DNA of 50,597 nucleotides from Alphaproteobacteria bacterium UBA1908. Lineage in GTDB: Bacteria > Pseudomonadota > Alphaproteobacteria > Caedimonadales > UBA1908. The stretch spans positions 1-50,597 of the forward strand of contig DDGG01000022.1 of NCBI GenBank assembly GCA_002337525.1, in the 5' to 3' direction. Made by a program: the position numbers and the translations under genes. Under the pieces are notes generated by a model. The model worked only from the letters and a program-made list of their open reading frames with translations, was not told the origin of the DNA and made no database searches. Below are positions 43,776 to 50,597 of this stretch, in pieces. Positions within the stretch are counted from its first letter, which is position 1; each line of letters starts with the position of its first letter.

Positions 43776-43828
43776 TGCGCAATATTGTGGAAACCACAAA
43801 AAAGAAACCTTTTTATTCACAACCAGGG

Positions 43829-44581
43829 CTAATTAATATCATTTCGATAATAAATGATAGTTTCATGGTTGATGCCAAGAGACCCTTTCCATGCGTAAGG
43901 GCAATAGGTTTTGTTTCCTTCCGTCCTTACCTTTTTTGTAACAAGGGCATTAGAGCTTGTGGCTGTTCCTTTTGAGATGACCCTTTTTGCAGGAAACTTG
44001 GATCCTGAATTTTGGGGATCAACATAAAAAGTAACATTTTTTTTCACATAAGGGTTATCAATGACAAAGCTTGCTCGATTCTCTGTGCCATTTTGAACCG
44101 GGGTTAAGGCGGTAATATTTTCTTTGGATAACTTTTGAGGGCACTTAAGAAAATCAAACAGAAAGGCATCTATTTCCTTATCAAGCTTATCGAACAGGGC
44201 TTTATAGTCGGCCTCAACGAGTTTTGCCAGGTTTGTACATTTATCCTTGCTTCCTGTATCTCCCTGACCAAAGGCAACAAATTGTTTGTAGAGTTTTTCA
44301 ACATTTGCAACGTCATAATGTTTTTCGGCTTTAAGGGCCGCCAGAACATCGTTTGGTTGAGACCAGGTAACATGATGTTCAGTGAAGAAAGACTTTGCCT
44401 TGTTAAGAAGATTATCTTCACGACTTTTAATAAGAGCGTCAATATGCCCTTTTTTGCTTTCAATAACTTCCTGGCACTCTTTTTGATGGCGCGCATCATC
44501 TGCTGCTGAAAAAGTTGGGCCTTCGGCAAAAGATGAACTTGAGGCACATGTCATCAAAAGAGCTAATATTATTTTTTTCAT
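43829..44581 (-). CDS. Exported protein of unknown function, 250 aa
   Basis: The protein has a signal peptide (MKKIILALLMTCASSSSFA, cut before EGP). The mature part is helical in its first 130 residues (KKGHIDALIKSREDNLLNKA, KAKSFFTEHHV, KLVEADYKALFDKLDKEIDA) and beta-like in the last 90 (ASFVIDNPYVKKNVTFYVD). Four cysteines, possibly paired, are present. I recognise no family. It is preceded by a long AT-rich region and is the only gene between the repeat and the DUF1465 gene. Confidence 0.7.
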   Translation of the reverse strand: MKKIILALLMTCASSSSFAEGPTFSAADDARHQKECQEVIESKKGHIDALIKSREDNLLNKAKSFFTEHHVTWSQPNDVLAALKAEKHYDVANVEKLYKQFVAFGQGDTGSKDKCTNLAKLVEADYKALFDKLDKEIDAFLFDFLKCPQKLSKENITALTPVQNGTENRASFVIDNPYVKKNVTFYVDPQNSGSKFPAKRVISKGTATSSNALVTKKVRTEGNKTYCPYAWKGSLGINHETIIYYRNDIN

Positions 44582-44650
44582 ACGAGATCCCTTCTTTTTT
44601 CTTATTCAATTTACTCTATCATAAAAAAATATATAAAAAAGAGAAAGGTC

Positions 44651-45106
44651 TTATATCGTAACTCTTATTTGCTTTTTAAGTCCTTTTTTTGTTCTATGGA
44701 GGGCAATGTTCTTTATCTTATTATCATGGTGCTTTCTGTCTTCCAGGTGGGCAACGCGATGATAAAGTATCAGGCTCTCTTCAAGAAGCTGTCTTAAAAA
44801 TAGTGGTAGGGTCTTCATATTTTCAGGCCTGGGGTTTTTGAAACCGGCGGGACTTCCCAGGAAGCCGCATTCTTCTGCGGAGGCTTCCAGGGGAGTAAGG
44901 TGTCCCCGGGTGAAAGCTTTTTGTGCTCTGGTCCAGGAGATCACCTGTTTTAGGCGGCTTAAGACACGCTCTGTTTCAAGGCAATATATAGACTTAAGGG
45001 GAAATGTTTTTTGAAAAGGTTGTTTTTGGGAATGGTAATAAGTTTTACTTTTTAGGATTAAGGCCTCTTCATGTAATTTTGATATGAATATAATTGAATG
45101 TTTCAT
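44651..45106 (-). CDS. DUF1465 family protein (RcdA-like)
   Basis: The family includes RcdA of Caulobacter, which helps deliver CtrA to the ClpXP protease during the cell cycle. The helical bundle region matches in outline: LHEEALILKSKTYYHSQKQP, LETERVLSRLKQVISWTRAQ, KAFTRGHLTPLEASAEECGF. I chose the ATG at 45104-45106 as conserved sequence begins there; no good ribosome site is visible, and in-frame starts exist up to 45175. The name is by family resemblance; a CtrA link cannot be shown here. Confidence 0.6.
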   Translation of the reverse strand: MKHSIIFISKLHEEALILKSKTYYHSQKQPFQKTFPLKSIYCLETERVLSRLKQVISWTRAQKAFTRGHLTPLEASAEECGFLGSPAGFKNPRPENMKTLPLFLRQLLEESLILYHRVAHLEDRKHHDNKIKNIALHRTKKGLKKQIRVTI

Positions 45107-45160
45107 TTTTTTCTCTTTTTTATAACATCTAACTTCTTTTTTTCTTATATGTATCCTTGC

Positions 45161-45189
45161 TTGCATTTTTTCCACTATTTTGATAGAAT
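45161..45189 (+). promoter_or_regulatory. Sigma-70-like promoter for hsp20
   Basis: TTGCAT at 45161-45166 and TAGAAT at 45184-45189 are 17 bases apart. The predicted start is close to 45197, just where the first leader hairpin begins. Confidence 0.65.
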
Positions 45190-45197
45190 CTTTTTAT

Positions 45198-45284
45198 GGA
45201 AATGCTTTTAAAGGTTTCCGTGTTGAAGTGCCCTGTGTTGGGGGCTATGGCTAAACCATATTGCTCAACCCTATGGAGGATATG
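45198..45284 (+). promoter_or_regulatory. ROSE-type RNA thermometer
   Basis: The leader folds into a row of hairpins: GGAAA/TTTCC (45198-45219), GCCC/GGGC (45230-45245), ATGG/CCAT (45247-45259) and CATAT/ATATG (45257-45284). In the last one TTGCTC (45261-45266) faces the ribosome site GGAGGA (45275-45280), which is the conserved U(U/C)GCU element of ROSE. Hairpins 3 and 4 share CAT at 45257-45259, so they are partly alternative. At low temperature the site is hidden; heat opens it and allows translation of the heat-shock gene eight bases further on. Confidence 0.8.
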
Positions 45285-45288
45285 ACTT

Positions 45289-45762
45289 ATGAGAACATTC
45301 GACTTAACACCCTTATTCCGTTCCAGTATTGGATTTGATCGCCTGTCGCAACTTGTTGATTCTGCTTTGCGAACTGATGAAAGTACGGGCGGGGGGTATC
45401 CACCTTATAATATTGAACGTCTAAATGAACAGACATATCGTTTGACAATGGCTGTTGCTGGCTTTCGAGAAGAAGACCTGAATATTGTGATTCAGGATAA
45501 CACTCTGACAATTTCGGGACGGGCCCGACCAGAGGAAGAAAATATTGAGTACTTGTACCGGGGGATTGCCGGTCGGGCGTTCGAACGCCATTTCCAACTG
45601 GCTGATTTCATTAAGGTAGGTCGTGCGTCTTTAAAAGATGGTATTCTCCGTATTAAGCTGGAGCGTGAAATCCCGGAAGCGATGAAACCAAGGCGTGTCA
45701 ATATTGAACAAGACTCGACAGAAGAAACAAAAAAGCTTATTGAGCAAACTCCCAAGAAGTAA
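45289..45762 (+). CDS. ibpA: Small heat-shock protein, Hsp20/IbpA type
   Basis: The 157-residue protein has the alpha-crystallin domain of IbpA-like proteins: YNIERLNEQTYRLTMAVAGF, EEDLNIVIQDNTLTISGRAR, YLYRGIAGRAFERHFQLADF and ILRIKLEREIPEAMKPRRV. It holds unfolded proteins during heat stress. GGAGGA lies eight bases before the ATG and is controlled by the ROSE element. A 13-bp terminator follows. Confidence 0.95.
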   Translation: MRTFDLTPLFRSSIGFDRLSQLVDSALRTDESTGGGYPPYNIERLNEQTYRLTMAVAGFREEDLNIVIQDNTLTISGRARPEEENIEYLYRGIAGRAFERHFQLADFIKVGRASLKDGILRIKLEREIPEAMKPRRVNIEQDSTEETKKLIEQTPKK

Positions 45763-45778
45763 GGGCCTGGTTGACCGT

Positions 45779-45842
45779 GGTTCCTGCGTTTCGAGAGCCA
45801 CCAGGGGGTGTTGAAAAACGCAGGGACCTTTAGATTTTTTTG
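45779..45842 (+). terminator. Rho-independent terminator of hsp20
   Basis: GGTTCCTGCGTTT at 45779-45791 and AAACGCAGGGACC at 45816-45828 form a 13-bp stem with one G-T pair, followed by TTTAGATTTTTTT. Confidence 0.9.
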
Positions 45843-45954
45843 TCACAATATGTCAGAGAGTCTTTGTGTCTCTTTCTGCCATTAAGGTTTCTGGAATGCT
45901 TTTATAATGGTAGTATGCAGAAAGTTCTTACCACAAGGGTGATTATATTTTTTC

Positions 45955-46425
45955 ATGACAGACTTTATCAGTTTTCTTGATGGTCATTTTCTGACAACCG
46001 CAACGCGTCTTTTTATATCAACAATTCTGGGGGGATTGATTGGGTGGCAGCGTGAGCATTATGGCCATGAAGCCGGTGTCCGGACATTTTCTTCGATCGC
46101 TCTGGGGTCCTGCTTATTTGCTATTATTTCTTTACGCATGTCCTTTCCAGCAGACCCTTCACGTATAGCAGCTCAAGTTGTTTCAGGTATTGGTTTCATT
46201 GGTATTGGTCTTATTATTAAAGAAAAAGGCAGTGTGAAAGGGCTTACAACCGCAGCAACGTTATGGACAGTTTCGGCAATTGGGCTTGCGTCTGGTTTCG
46301 GTTTCTATGATTTGGCAGTTGTAGGGACAGTCCTTATTCTATCTGCCTTATATTTAAGAAGTATCCCATATTGGACGCGTTTTACGGGGCGACGCGAGTA
46401 TCGTAAGAAACATAAGGAAGAATAA
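45955..46425 (+). CDS. mgtC: MgtC/SapB family membrane protein
   Basis: The 156-residue protein has four to five membrane segments and the family blocks GGLIGWQREHYGHEAGVRTF, VVSGIGFIGIGLIIKEKGSV and GLTTAATLWTVSAIGLASGF. The C-terminal cytoplasmic domain of longer MgtC proteins is absent, which is usual for the short SapB-type form. Family members affect magnesium starvation response, ATP synthase and intracellular survival. The exact role here is open. Confidence 0.9.
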   Translation: MTDFISFLDGHFLTTATRLFISTILGGLIGWQREHYGHEAGVRTFSSIALGSCLFAIISLRMSFPADPSRIAAQVVSGIGFIGIGLIIKEKGSVKGLTTAATLWTVSAIGLASGFGFYDLAVVGTVLILSALYLRSIPYWTRFTGRREYRKKHKEE

Positions 46426-46524
46426 ACCCTTTTTTAGAGTTTCCGGCGTCAGAGTTAATATTCTTCATCAAAAATAAGCATTTTTCCTCTATAATTAGGG
46501 TATGTTTTTTTGAGAGATTGAGCT

Positions 46525-48582
46525 ATGCGTTCTCTTTGCCTGCTTTTTTGTTGTCTAATCTGTTTTTTCACAAGTGAGGCCTCTGCCTCAAAGAAAGCAA
46601 TGGTTTCTTTCGTAACAGTTGATGAAAAAAGCCCTGACTCTAATTCATTGTTTATAGGAATCCAGTTTGATTTGCAAAAAGGATGGCATACTTATTGGCG
46701 TAGCCCTGGGCCTGTTGGGTTTCCTGTTCGTCTTGATTGGTCTGGATCGAAAAACCTTGATTCTGTCGAAGTTTTTTGGCCCGCACCTGTCTGGTTTCAT
46801 TATTCAGGGATTGCGTCTGTTGGTTACAGGGATCAAGTTGTTCTGCCCGTTAAGATACGCTTGAAAGATTCTTCTCAAAAAACGACATTATCCTTGAAAG
46901 CTAATTATTTAGTTTGTAGTGATTCAAAATGTATCCCGGAAGAAAATGCCCTTTCTCTTGTTGTTGATGGAGACTTTTTAGGGTCCAAACAAGGGATTGA
47001 ATCCCGGTTAGGTCTACTGAAATCAGTGCCGGAGTTTACTCCGTCACCTTTTCTCGGTATTATGCTGGGCTTCACAATAGATCAGTCAGCATCAGGATAT
47101 GATAAAATAAGTCTGACTGCCACTCATCAAAAAGGATTCACAAAGCCGCGTTTTTTTTTAGAAGGCCCATATAAATTCTATATAGATCCTCCCAGTGTTT
47201 ATTTTTCTAGTGATAGAAAAAAAGCCCGGGTTGAATTTTATCTTTTTAAGAATGAACTCAAAAAAGAAAAAGCCAATGTGCCATTTGCCATGACAACATT
47301 TCAGGTAACAATAGCGGATGGAGATGATTTCAAATCAGAAACTGTTTCTTTGAAAAAGGCAGGTCTTACTCTGGAAACTCTTTTGATGATCATAGGGTCT
47401 GCATTACTTGGGGGCTTTATTCTTAATTTCATGCCCTGTGTTCTGCCTGTCTTATCTCTAAAATTCTTTTCTATTATGAAATCTCCTAAAGAGGATATTC
47501 AACATATTAGAAAAGAATTTGTGTTGACTATTTTGGGGATTCTGACTTCTTTCTTGATTTTTGCGTGCCTTGCTATTTTTATAAAAACCATTGGGTTACA
47601 GGTAGGGTGGGGAATGCAGTTTCAGCAGCCAGCTTTTCTGATTGGTATTAGCTTTATCTTGCTTCTTTTTACAGCAAACTTGTGGGGTTTCTTTGACGTG
47701 AAAATGCCCCTTGTTATGTCACGTATTTCATCACCTTTGGGGGGGCTTTCAAAAAAATACGAGCCCTTTTTAATGGGGGCTTTCGTGACTCTCCTTGCGA
47801 CACCCTGTACGGCACCTTTTTTGGGGACAGCCATCAGTTTCTCTTTGTCACGCGGCCCTGTTGAGATTATTTCTATTTTTCTGATTATGGGTATTGGATT
47901 GGCTTTGCCCTATATACTTGTCGCAGCCTGGCCTAGGCTTGCACGTCTTTTGCCAAGACCTGGTGCCTGGATGGAGACATTAAGAAGTGTTCTTGGTTTT
48001 TTCGTATTTGCAACCTTTATTTGGGTTTTAAGCATTTTGTTCGCGCAATATGGCCTTTCTCTGAAAAGCCTTGTCATTGTTATCGCGCTTTATAGTTTTC
48101 TTTTAATCTTTTTGAAAATAAGCTCTTTAAAATACCTTAGAAGTTTAAGCTGGATACTCTTGCTTGGGGGAACTTTGTCCCTTGGTGTTTTATCTTCTGG
48201 AGAGGTTGTCCAGCGTCAAAGTGAAGGGGATTGGAAACCTCTTAATGTTACTCAAATAGAATCTTTTGTAAAACAAGGAAAAACTGTTTTTGTTGACATT
48301 ACTGCTGATTGGTGTTTGACATGCAAAGTTAATGAGGCGGCTGTTTTGAATACGATACGGGCAGAAGACCTTTTTAAAAAAAATCATATTATTTTAATGA
48401 AGGGGGATTGGACGTCACCTAATCCCAAAATCACACAATTTCTTCAAAGTTATAATGAGTACGCGATCCCCTTTTATATCGTTTATGGACCTGCTGCTCC
48501 AGAAGGGCTCAAATTACCTCAACTGTTGACGTTTGGTCTTGTTGAAAAAGCTCTTCAAACAGCAAGTGGAAACGCCAGATAA
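46525..48582 (+). CDS. DsbD/ScsB-like thiol-disulfide reductant transporter
   Basis: The 685-residue protein passes electrons from cytoplasmic thioredoxin to periplasmic thiols. It has a signal peptide, an N-terminal DsbD-alpha-like domain (GWHTYWRSPGPVGFPVRLDW, CSDSKCIPEENAL), a membrane part with the two paired cysteines in NFMPCVLPVLSLKFF and LATPCTAPFLGTAIS, and a C-terminal thioredoxin-like domain with DWCLTCKVNEAAV. It is of the long ScsB-like type common in alphaproteobacteria. It would serve the several cysteine-containing exported proteins here. Confidence 0.9.
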   Translation: MRSLCLLFCCLICFFTSEASASKKAMVSFVTVDEKSPDSNSLFIGIQFDLQKGWHTYWRSPGPVGFPVRLDWSGSKNLDSVEVFWPAPVWFHYSGIASVGYRDQVVLPVKIRLKDSSQKTTLSLKANYLVCSDSKCIPEENALSLVVDGDFLGSKQGIESRLGLLKSVPEFTPSPFLGIMLGFTIDQSASGYDKISLTATHQKGFTKPRFFLEGPYKFYIDPPSVYFSSDRKKARVEFYLFKNELKKEKANVPFAMTTFQVTIADGDDFKSETVSLKKAGLTLETLLMIIGSALLGGFILNFMPCVLPVLSLKFFSIMKSPKEDIQHIRKEFVLTILGILTSFLIFACLAIFIKTIGLQVGWGMQFQQPAFLIGISFILLLFTANLWGFFDVKMPLVMSRISSPLGGLSKKYEPFLMGAFVTLLATPCTAPFLGTAISFSLSRGPVEIISIFLIMGIGLALPYILVAAWPRLARLLPRPGAWMETLRSVLGFFVFATFIWVLSILFAQYGLSLKSLVIVIALYSFLLIFLKISSLKYLRSLSWILLLGGTLSLGVLSSGEVVQRQSEGDWKPLNVTQIESFVKQGKTVFVDITADWCLTCKVNEAAVLNTIRAEDLFKKNHIILMKGDWTSPNPKITQFLQSYNEYAIPFYIVYGPAAPEGLKLPQLLTFGLVEKALQTASGNAR

Positions 48583-48644
48583 AAGAGAGACCATCATTTT
48601 TTCTGCTTCACAGGCTAGTTTCAGTTTGGTAGAACTGGAAAGTA

Positions 48645-48917
48645 ATGATGAGTAGGAGCCCTGACGTGACTGTACCCGAATCTTCTTTGATTCCTGTTGC
48701 CGAGTTGTCTTTTGAGGACGCCTTAAAGGAACTTGAAATTGTTGTTCGTCGCCTTGAGGAAGGGCGGCAACCCCTTGAAGAGGCGATTACATCTTATGAG
48801 AGAGGGGCTGCCCTGAAATCTCGGTGTGAGGAACTTTTGGCCAGTGCACGTTTGAAAGTAGAAAAGATTGTGCAGTCTGCATCAGGAGAAACATCTCTGG
48901 AGCCTCATGACCTATAA
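48645..48917 (+). CDS. xseB: Exodeoxyribonuclease VII small subunit
   Basis: The 90-residue protein has the three-helix family pattern: LSFEDALKELEIVVRRLEEG, RQPLEEAITSYERGAALKSR, CEELLASARLKVEKI. With XseA it degrades single-stranded DNA. The first ATG is used here, but a GTG at 48666, seven bases after AGGAG, is a good alternative. It overlaps ispA by 11 bases; xseB-ispA is a common pair. Confidence 0.95.
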   Translation: MMSRSPDVTVPESSLIPVAELSFEDALKELEIVVRRLEEGRQPLEEAITSYERGAALKSRCEELLASARLKVEKIVQSASGETSLEPHDL

Positions 48918-49827
48918 AAGAACCTCTGCCCGGAAGAAGATACCTGATAAGTTTCCTTCTGCCTTTCAGAATCAGCTTGCTGTAGACCAAAAAGCTGTTG
49001 AAGAATTTTTAAAAGATATTCTATCCTCTCTTAAATCTCCTCCACGGTTTTTGGGTGCTCTCTTTTATGGGGCATTGTCAGGGGGAAAGCGTTTGCGGCC
49101 TTTTCTGTTTCTTCAGGCTGTCCGGACATTGGGAGGAAATGATGTTTCGGCATTGCCGGTTGCGGGAGCATTGGAACTGGTGCATTGCTACTCTCTTATT
49201 CATGATGATCTCCCTTCAATGGATAATGCTAAGTTGCGCCGAGGGATTGCAACATCTCATATTAAATTCGATGAAGCAACCGCTCTTCTTGCTGGTAATG
49301 CTCTTTTTACTCTTGCGACTGAAGTCCTGGCGCGGGCCTCTTTTATCCCTAAAATTCAGGTGATGTTGATTGGCAGATTGATGCGTGCCTCAGGCGCAGA
49401 AGGTATGATGGCAGGGCAATATCTGGATCTTATGGGCGAGAAAAACGCTTTTTCCCTGGAGGAAATCACTCATATGCAGGCCTTGAAAACAGGTGCGTTG
49501 ATAGAGGCCGCTCTTTTAATGGCTTGTGACCTTGTAGAAGCATCCAGGGAGGAAAGAGAGGCTTTGTCGACCTATGGCCGTTGTCTGGGGCTAGCTTTTC
49601 AAATTCGTGATGATTTACTAGATCATAAAAATATGCCTCATTTAACGGGTAAGGATGGTGGGCATGACACGCAGAAATCTACTTTTGTCTCTCTTCTAGG
49701 GGTAGATGAAGCTTCTGATGAATGCGACCGCCTTATTCAGAAAGCCCTTAAATCTCTTGATATTTTTGGAGATAAGGCACACCTCTTTCAACAGGCCGCG
49801 CATTTTATTGTTGAACGAAAACACTAA
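48907..49827 (+). CDS. ispA: Farnesyl diphosphate synthase (polyprenyl synthetase)
   Basis: The 306-residue protein has GGKRLRPFLFLQAVRTLGG, the first Asp-rich motif in SLIHDDLPSMDNAKLRRG and the second in FQIRDDLLDHK, and GQYLDLMGE. It makes C15 (possibly C20) prenyl diphosphate from IPP and DMAPP for quinones, heme A and undecaprenyl phosphate. The ATG at 48907 has GGAG five bases upstream. The spacing before the first motif is typical of the short-chain type. Confidence 0.94.
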   Translation: MTYKRTSARKKIPDKFPSAFQNQLAVDQKAVEEFLKDILSSLKSPPRFLGALFYGALSGGKRLRPFLFLQAVRTLGGNDVSALPVAGALELVHCYSLIHDDLPSMDNAKLRRGIATSHIKFDEATALLAGNALFTLATEVLARASFIPKIQVMLIGRLMRASGAEGMMAGQYLDLMGEKNAFSLEEITHMQALKTGALIEAALLMACDLVEASREEREALSTYGRCLGLAFQIRDDLLDHKNMPHLTGKDGGHDTQKSTFVSLLGVDEASDECDRLIQKALKSLDIFGDKAHLFQQAAHFIVERKH

Positions 49828-50219
49828 TTTTCATTTTGAATCAGTGTCTCCCTTTTGTTTTAGCAAATGGATTGTTACCTTTTGGTTGTGGAAAGTTCAA
49901 AATGGTGATGAAAGACGTCTTTATCCAGTAGGGCACTTTTATTTCCCTGTCATCCACAGGTTGAAAAGAATCAGTCGCTTTGGAATTATCTTCTTTGTTA
50001 TTAGCTCATATTTCCTTATCAGCCAGAGCGAGACTTGGTCGAGTGACGGGTCCAGGGTCTATAGAACTTTGCCCATATGTTCTGTATCCTGATGCATAGG
50101 GTTATCATTGAGTGCTTCTTCTCTTTGGACGTACTTGATGATCCGTTGGAGGCTGTTCAAATGGCTTCAAGCAATAGGGACCAACTAAAACCTTAAATTT
50201 TTCCTTTTTGTAAACCTTT
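49828..50219. other. Intergenic, no gene supported
   Basis: Frames on both strands are broken and show no family features. A plus-strand frame reaching 50092 is partly a shadow of ispA. A minus-strand frame around 49980-50110 reads like degraded coding sequence but is too short to name. Confidence 0.4.
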
Positions 50220-50247
50220 TTGACAGGTTTTGCTTTTATGATAGAAT
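50220..50247 (+). promoter_or_regulatory. Sigma-70 promoter before the 36-aa gene
   Basis: TTGACA (consensus) at 50220-50225 and TAGAAT at 50242-50247 are 16 bases apart. The predicted start is about 20 bases before the peptide gene. Confidence 0.75.
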
Positions 50248-50274
50248 GAGTTTTTAAAATAGGAGGATTCAACA

Positions 50275-50385
50275 ATGATAGTCTCTATTTTGATCAATAG
50301 CCTTGTGATCATGGCAGGGGGTAGTCTTCTTTTTCAACACCTTCTTCTATCAAAAAGGAAGCTTGTTATAGTCCACAAGGATTAA
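50275..50385 (+). CDS. Small membrane peptide, 36 aa
   Basis: An ATG at 50275-50277 follows AGGAGG with a seven-base gap, the best ribosome site in this region, and lies downstream of a near-consensus promoter. The frame encodes one hydrophobic helix (MIVSILINSLVIMAGGSLLF, then QHLLL) and a basic tail (SKRKLVIVHKD) to a TAA at 50383-50385. A single membrane span with a positively charged C-terminus is typical of small regulatory membrane proteins or type I toxin-like peptides. I recognise no family. It was too short for automatic ORF detection. Confidence 0.6.
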   Translation: MIVSILINSLVIMAGGSLLFQHLLLSKRKLVIVHKD

Positions 50386-50542
50386 AGTAACGCCCGTCTT
50401 TACTTTTATCTCTATTAACAAAGTGTTTTGTAGATTTTTTTAGCAGAACAATGATTTTTAGTTGTTGAAATAAACTGATTTTTCTGGAGAAGAAAGAATG
50501 ACGGCACCAATGCAAAAATATCAGGAAGCGAGAAAAAGAAAG

Positions 50543-50597
50543 TGGCGCGCCCTGCAGGATTCGAACCTGCGACACTCGGCTTAGAAGGCCGATGCTC
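50543..50597 (-). tRNA. tRNA-Arg (anticodon UCU), 3' part
   Basis: The minus strand shows the anticodon arm TCGGC-CTTCTAA-GCCGA (anticodon TCT), the T-arm GCAGG-TTCGAAT-CCTGC and an acceptor end finishing GCGCCA with CCA encoded. The 5' part lies beyond the right edge of the window. It reads AGA codons. Confidence 0.93.

Noticed and set aside
49706..50092. 128-codon plus-strand frame
   Set aside because: Its first third overlaps ispA in another frame and the rest has no recognisable features or ribosome site.
50499..50577. Small plus-strand frame starting at an ATG after GGAGAAG
   Set aside because: Most of it is the complement of the tRNA-Arg gene, so it is not a plausible coding region.
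1..50597. CRISPR arrays, intact insertion sequences or rRNA genes
   Set aside because: No regularly spaced repeats, no transposase frame with terminal inverted repeats and no rRNA-like sequence were seen on reading both strands.

Overview
The window reads as chromosomal DNA of an alphaproteobacterium. Evidence for this is 5-aminolevulinate synthase (the C4 route to heme), a hemC-hemD-mitofilin-hemY run, a DUF1465/RcdA-like protein, a ROSE RNA thermometer in front of an IbpA-type heat-shock gene, PHB synthase and a conserved housekeeping set. Low GC, many small exported proteins without recognisable families, T6SS baseplate genes, the start of a Fic-family gene and decayed conjugation genes suggest a host-associated or intracellular lineage (Holosporales/Rickettsiales-like). 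That placement is inference; no 16S rRNA is present.

Layout. 1-2.3 kb: accessory debris with the start of a Fic gene, an AT-rich orphan gene, a phospholipase D nuclease remnant and a phage-type DUF3310 gene broken at an A7 tract. 2.4-6.1 kb: two closely related methyltransferase genes, one with a signal peptide, flanking a small exported protein and a bacterial pentameric ligand-gated ion-channel homologue. 6.2-7.4 kb: 5-aminolevulinate synthase. 7.4-11.8 kb: a decayed MOBQ-type conjugative element, richer in GC than its surroundings, with a frameshifted WGR gene, a broken traD, a candidate oriT and a TraA relaxase-helicase broken by an in-frame TGA. 11.8-12.5 kb: a protease remnant and a half-length ABC_sub_bind protein. 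12.8-16.5 kb (minus strand): O-antigen ligase, EVE protein, gpsA, tsaD. 16.7-21.9 kb (plus): hemC, hemD, mitofilin-like gene, hemY, MFS exporter. 22-30 kb: an exported lysine-rich protein, lpxC, pepP with an orphan histidine kinase, PHB synthase, thioredoxin. 30.4-35.5 kb: two small exported proteins, an isolated tssF-tssG pair and another exported protein. 35.5-38.4 kb: rpmJ, rpoZ and a long RelA/SpoT protein. 38.4-41.9 kb: a glycosyltransferase, amidotransferase and O-methyltransferase operon. 42-46.4 kb: an ABC_sub_bind lipid or amino-acid binding protein, rpmE, a palindromic repeat, an exported protein, the DUF1465 protein, thermometer-controlled hsp20, and mgtC. 46.5-50.6 kb: dsbD/scsB-like gene, xseB, ispA, an unlisted 36-residue membrane peptide with excellent expression signals, and the 3' end of tRNA-Arg(UCU).

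Working together: ALAS, HemC, HemD and HemY supply heme. LpxC, the O-antigen ligase and the glycosyltransferase-asnB-methyltransferase operon point to a decorated outer membrane. The RSH protein next to omega handles starvation signalling. The best leads for something undescribed are the ion-channel homologue between paired methyltransferases, the 36-residue membrane peptide, and the recurrent A-tract frame breaks in accessory genes. All calls come from reading the sequence; no database search was run.
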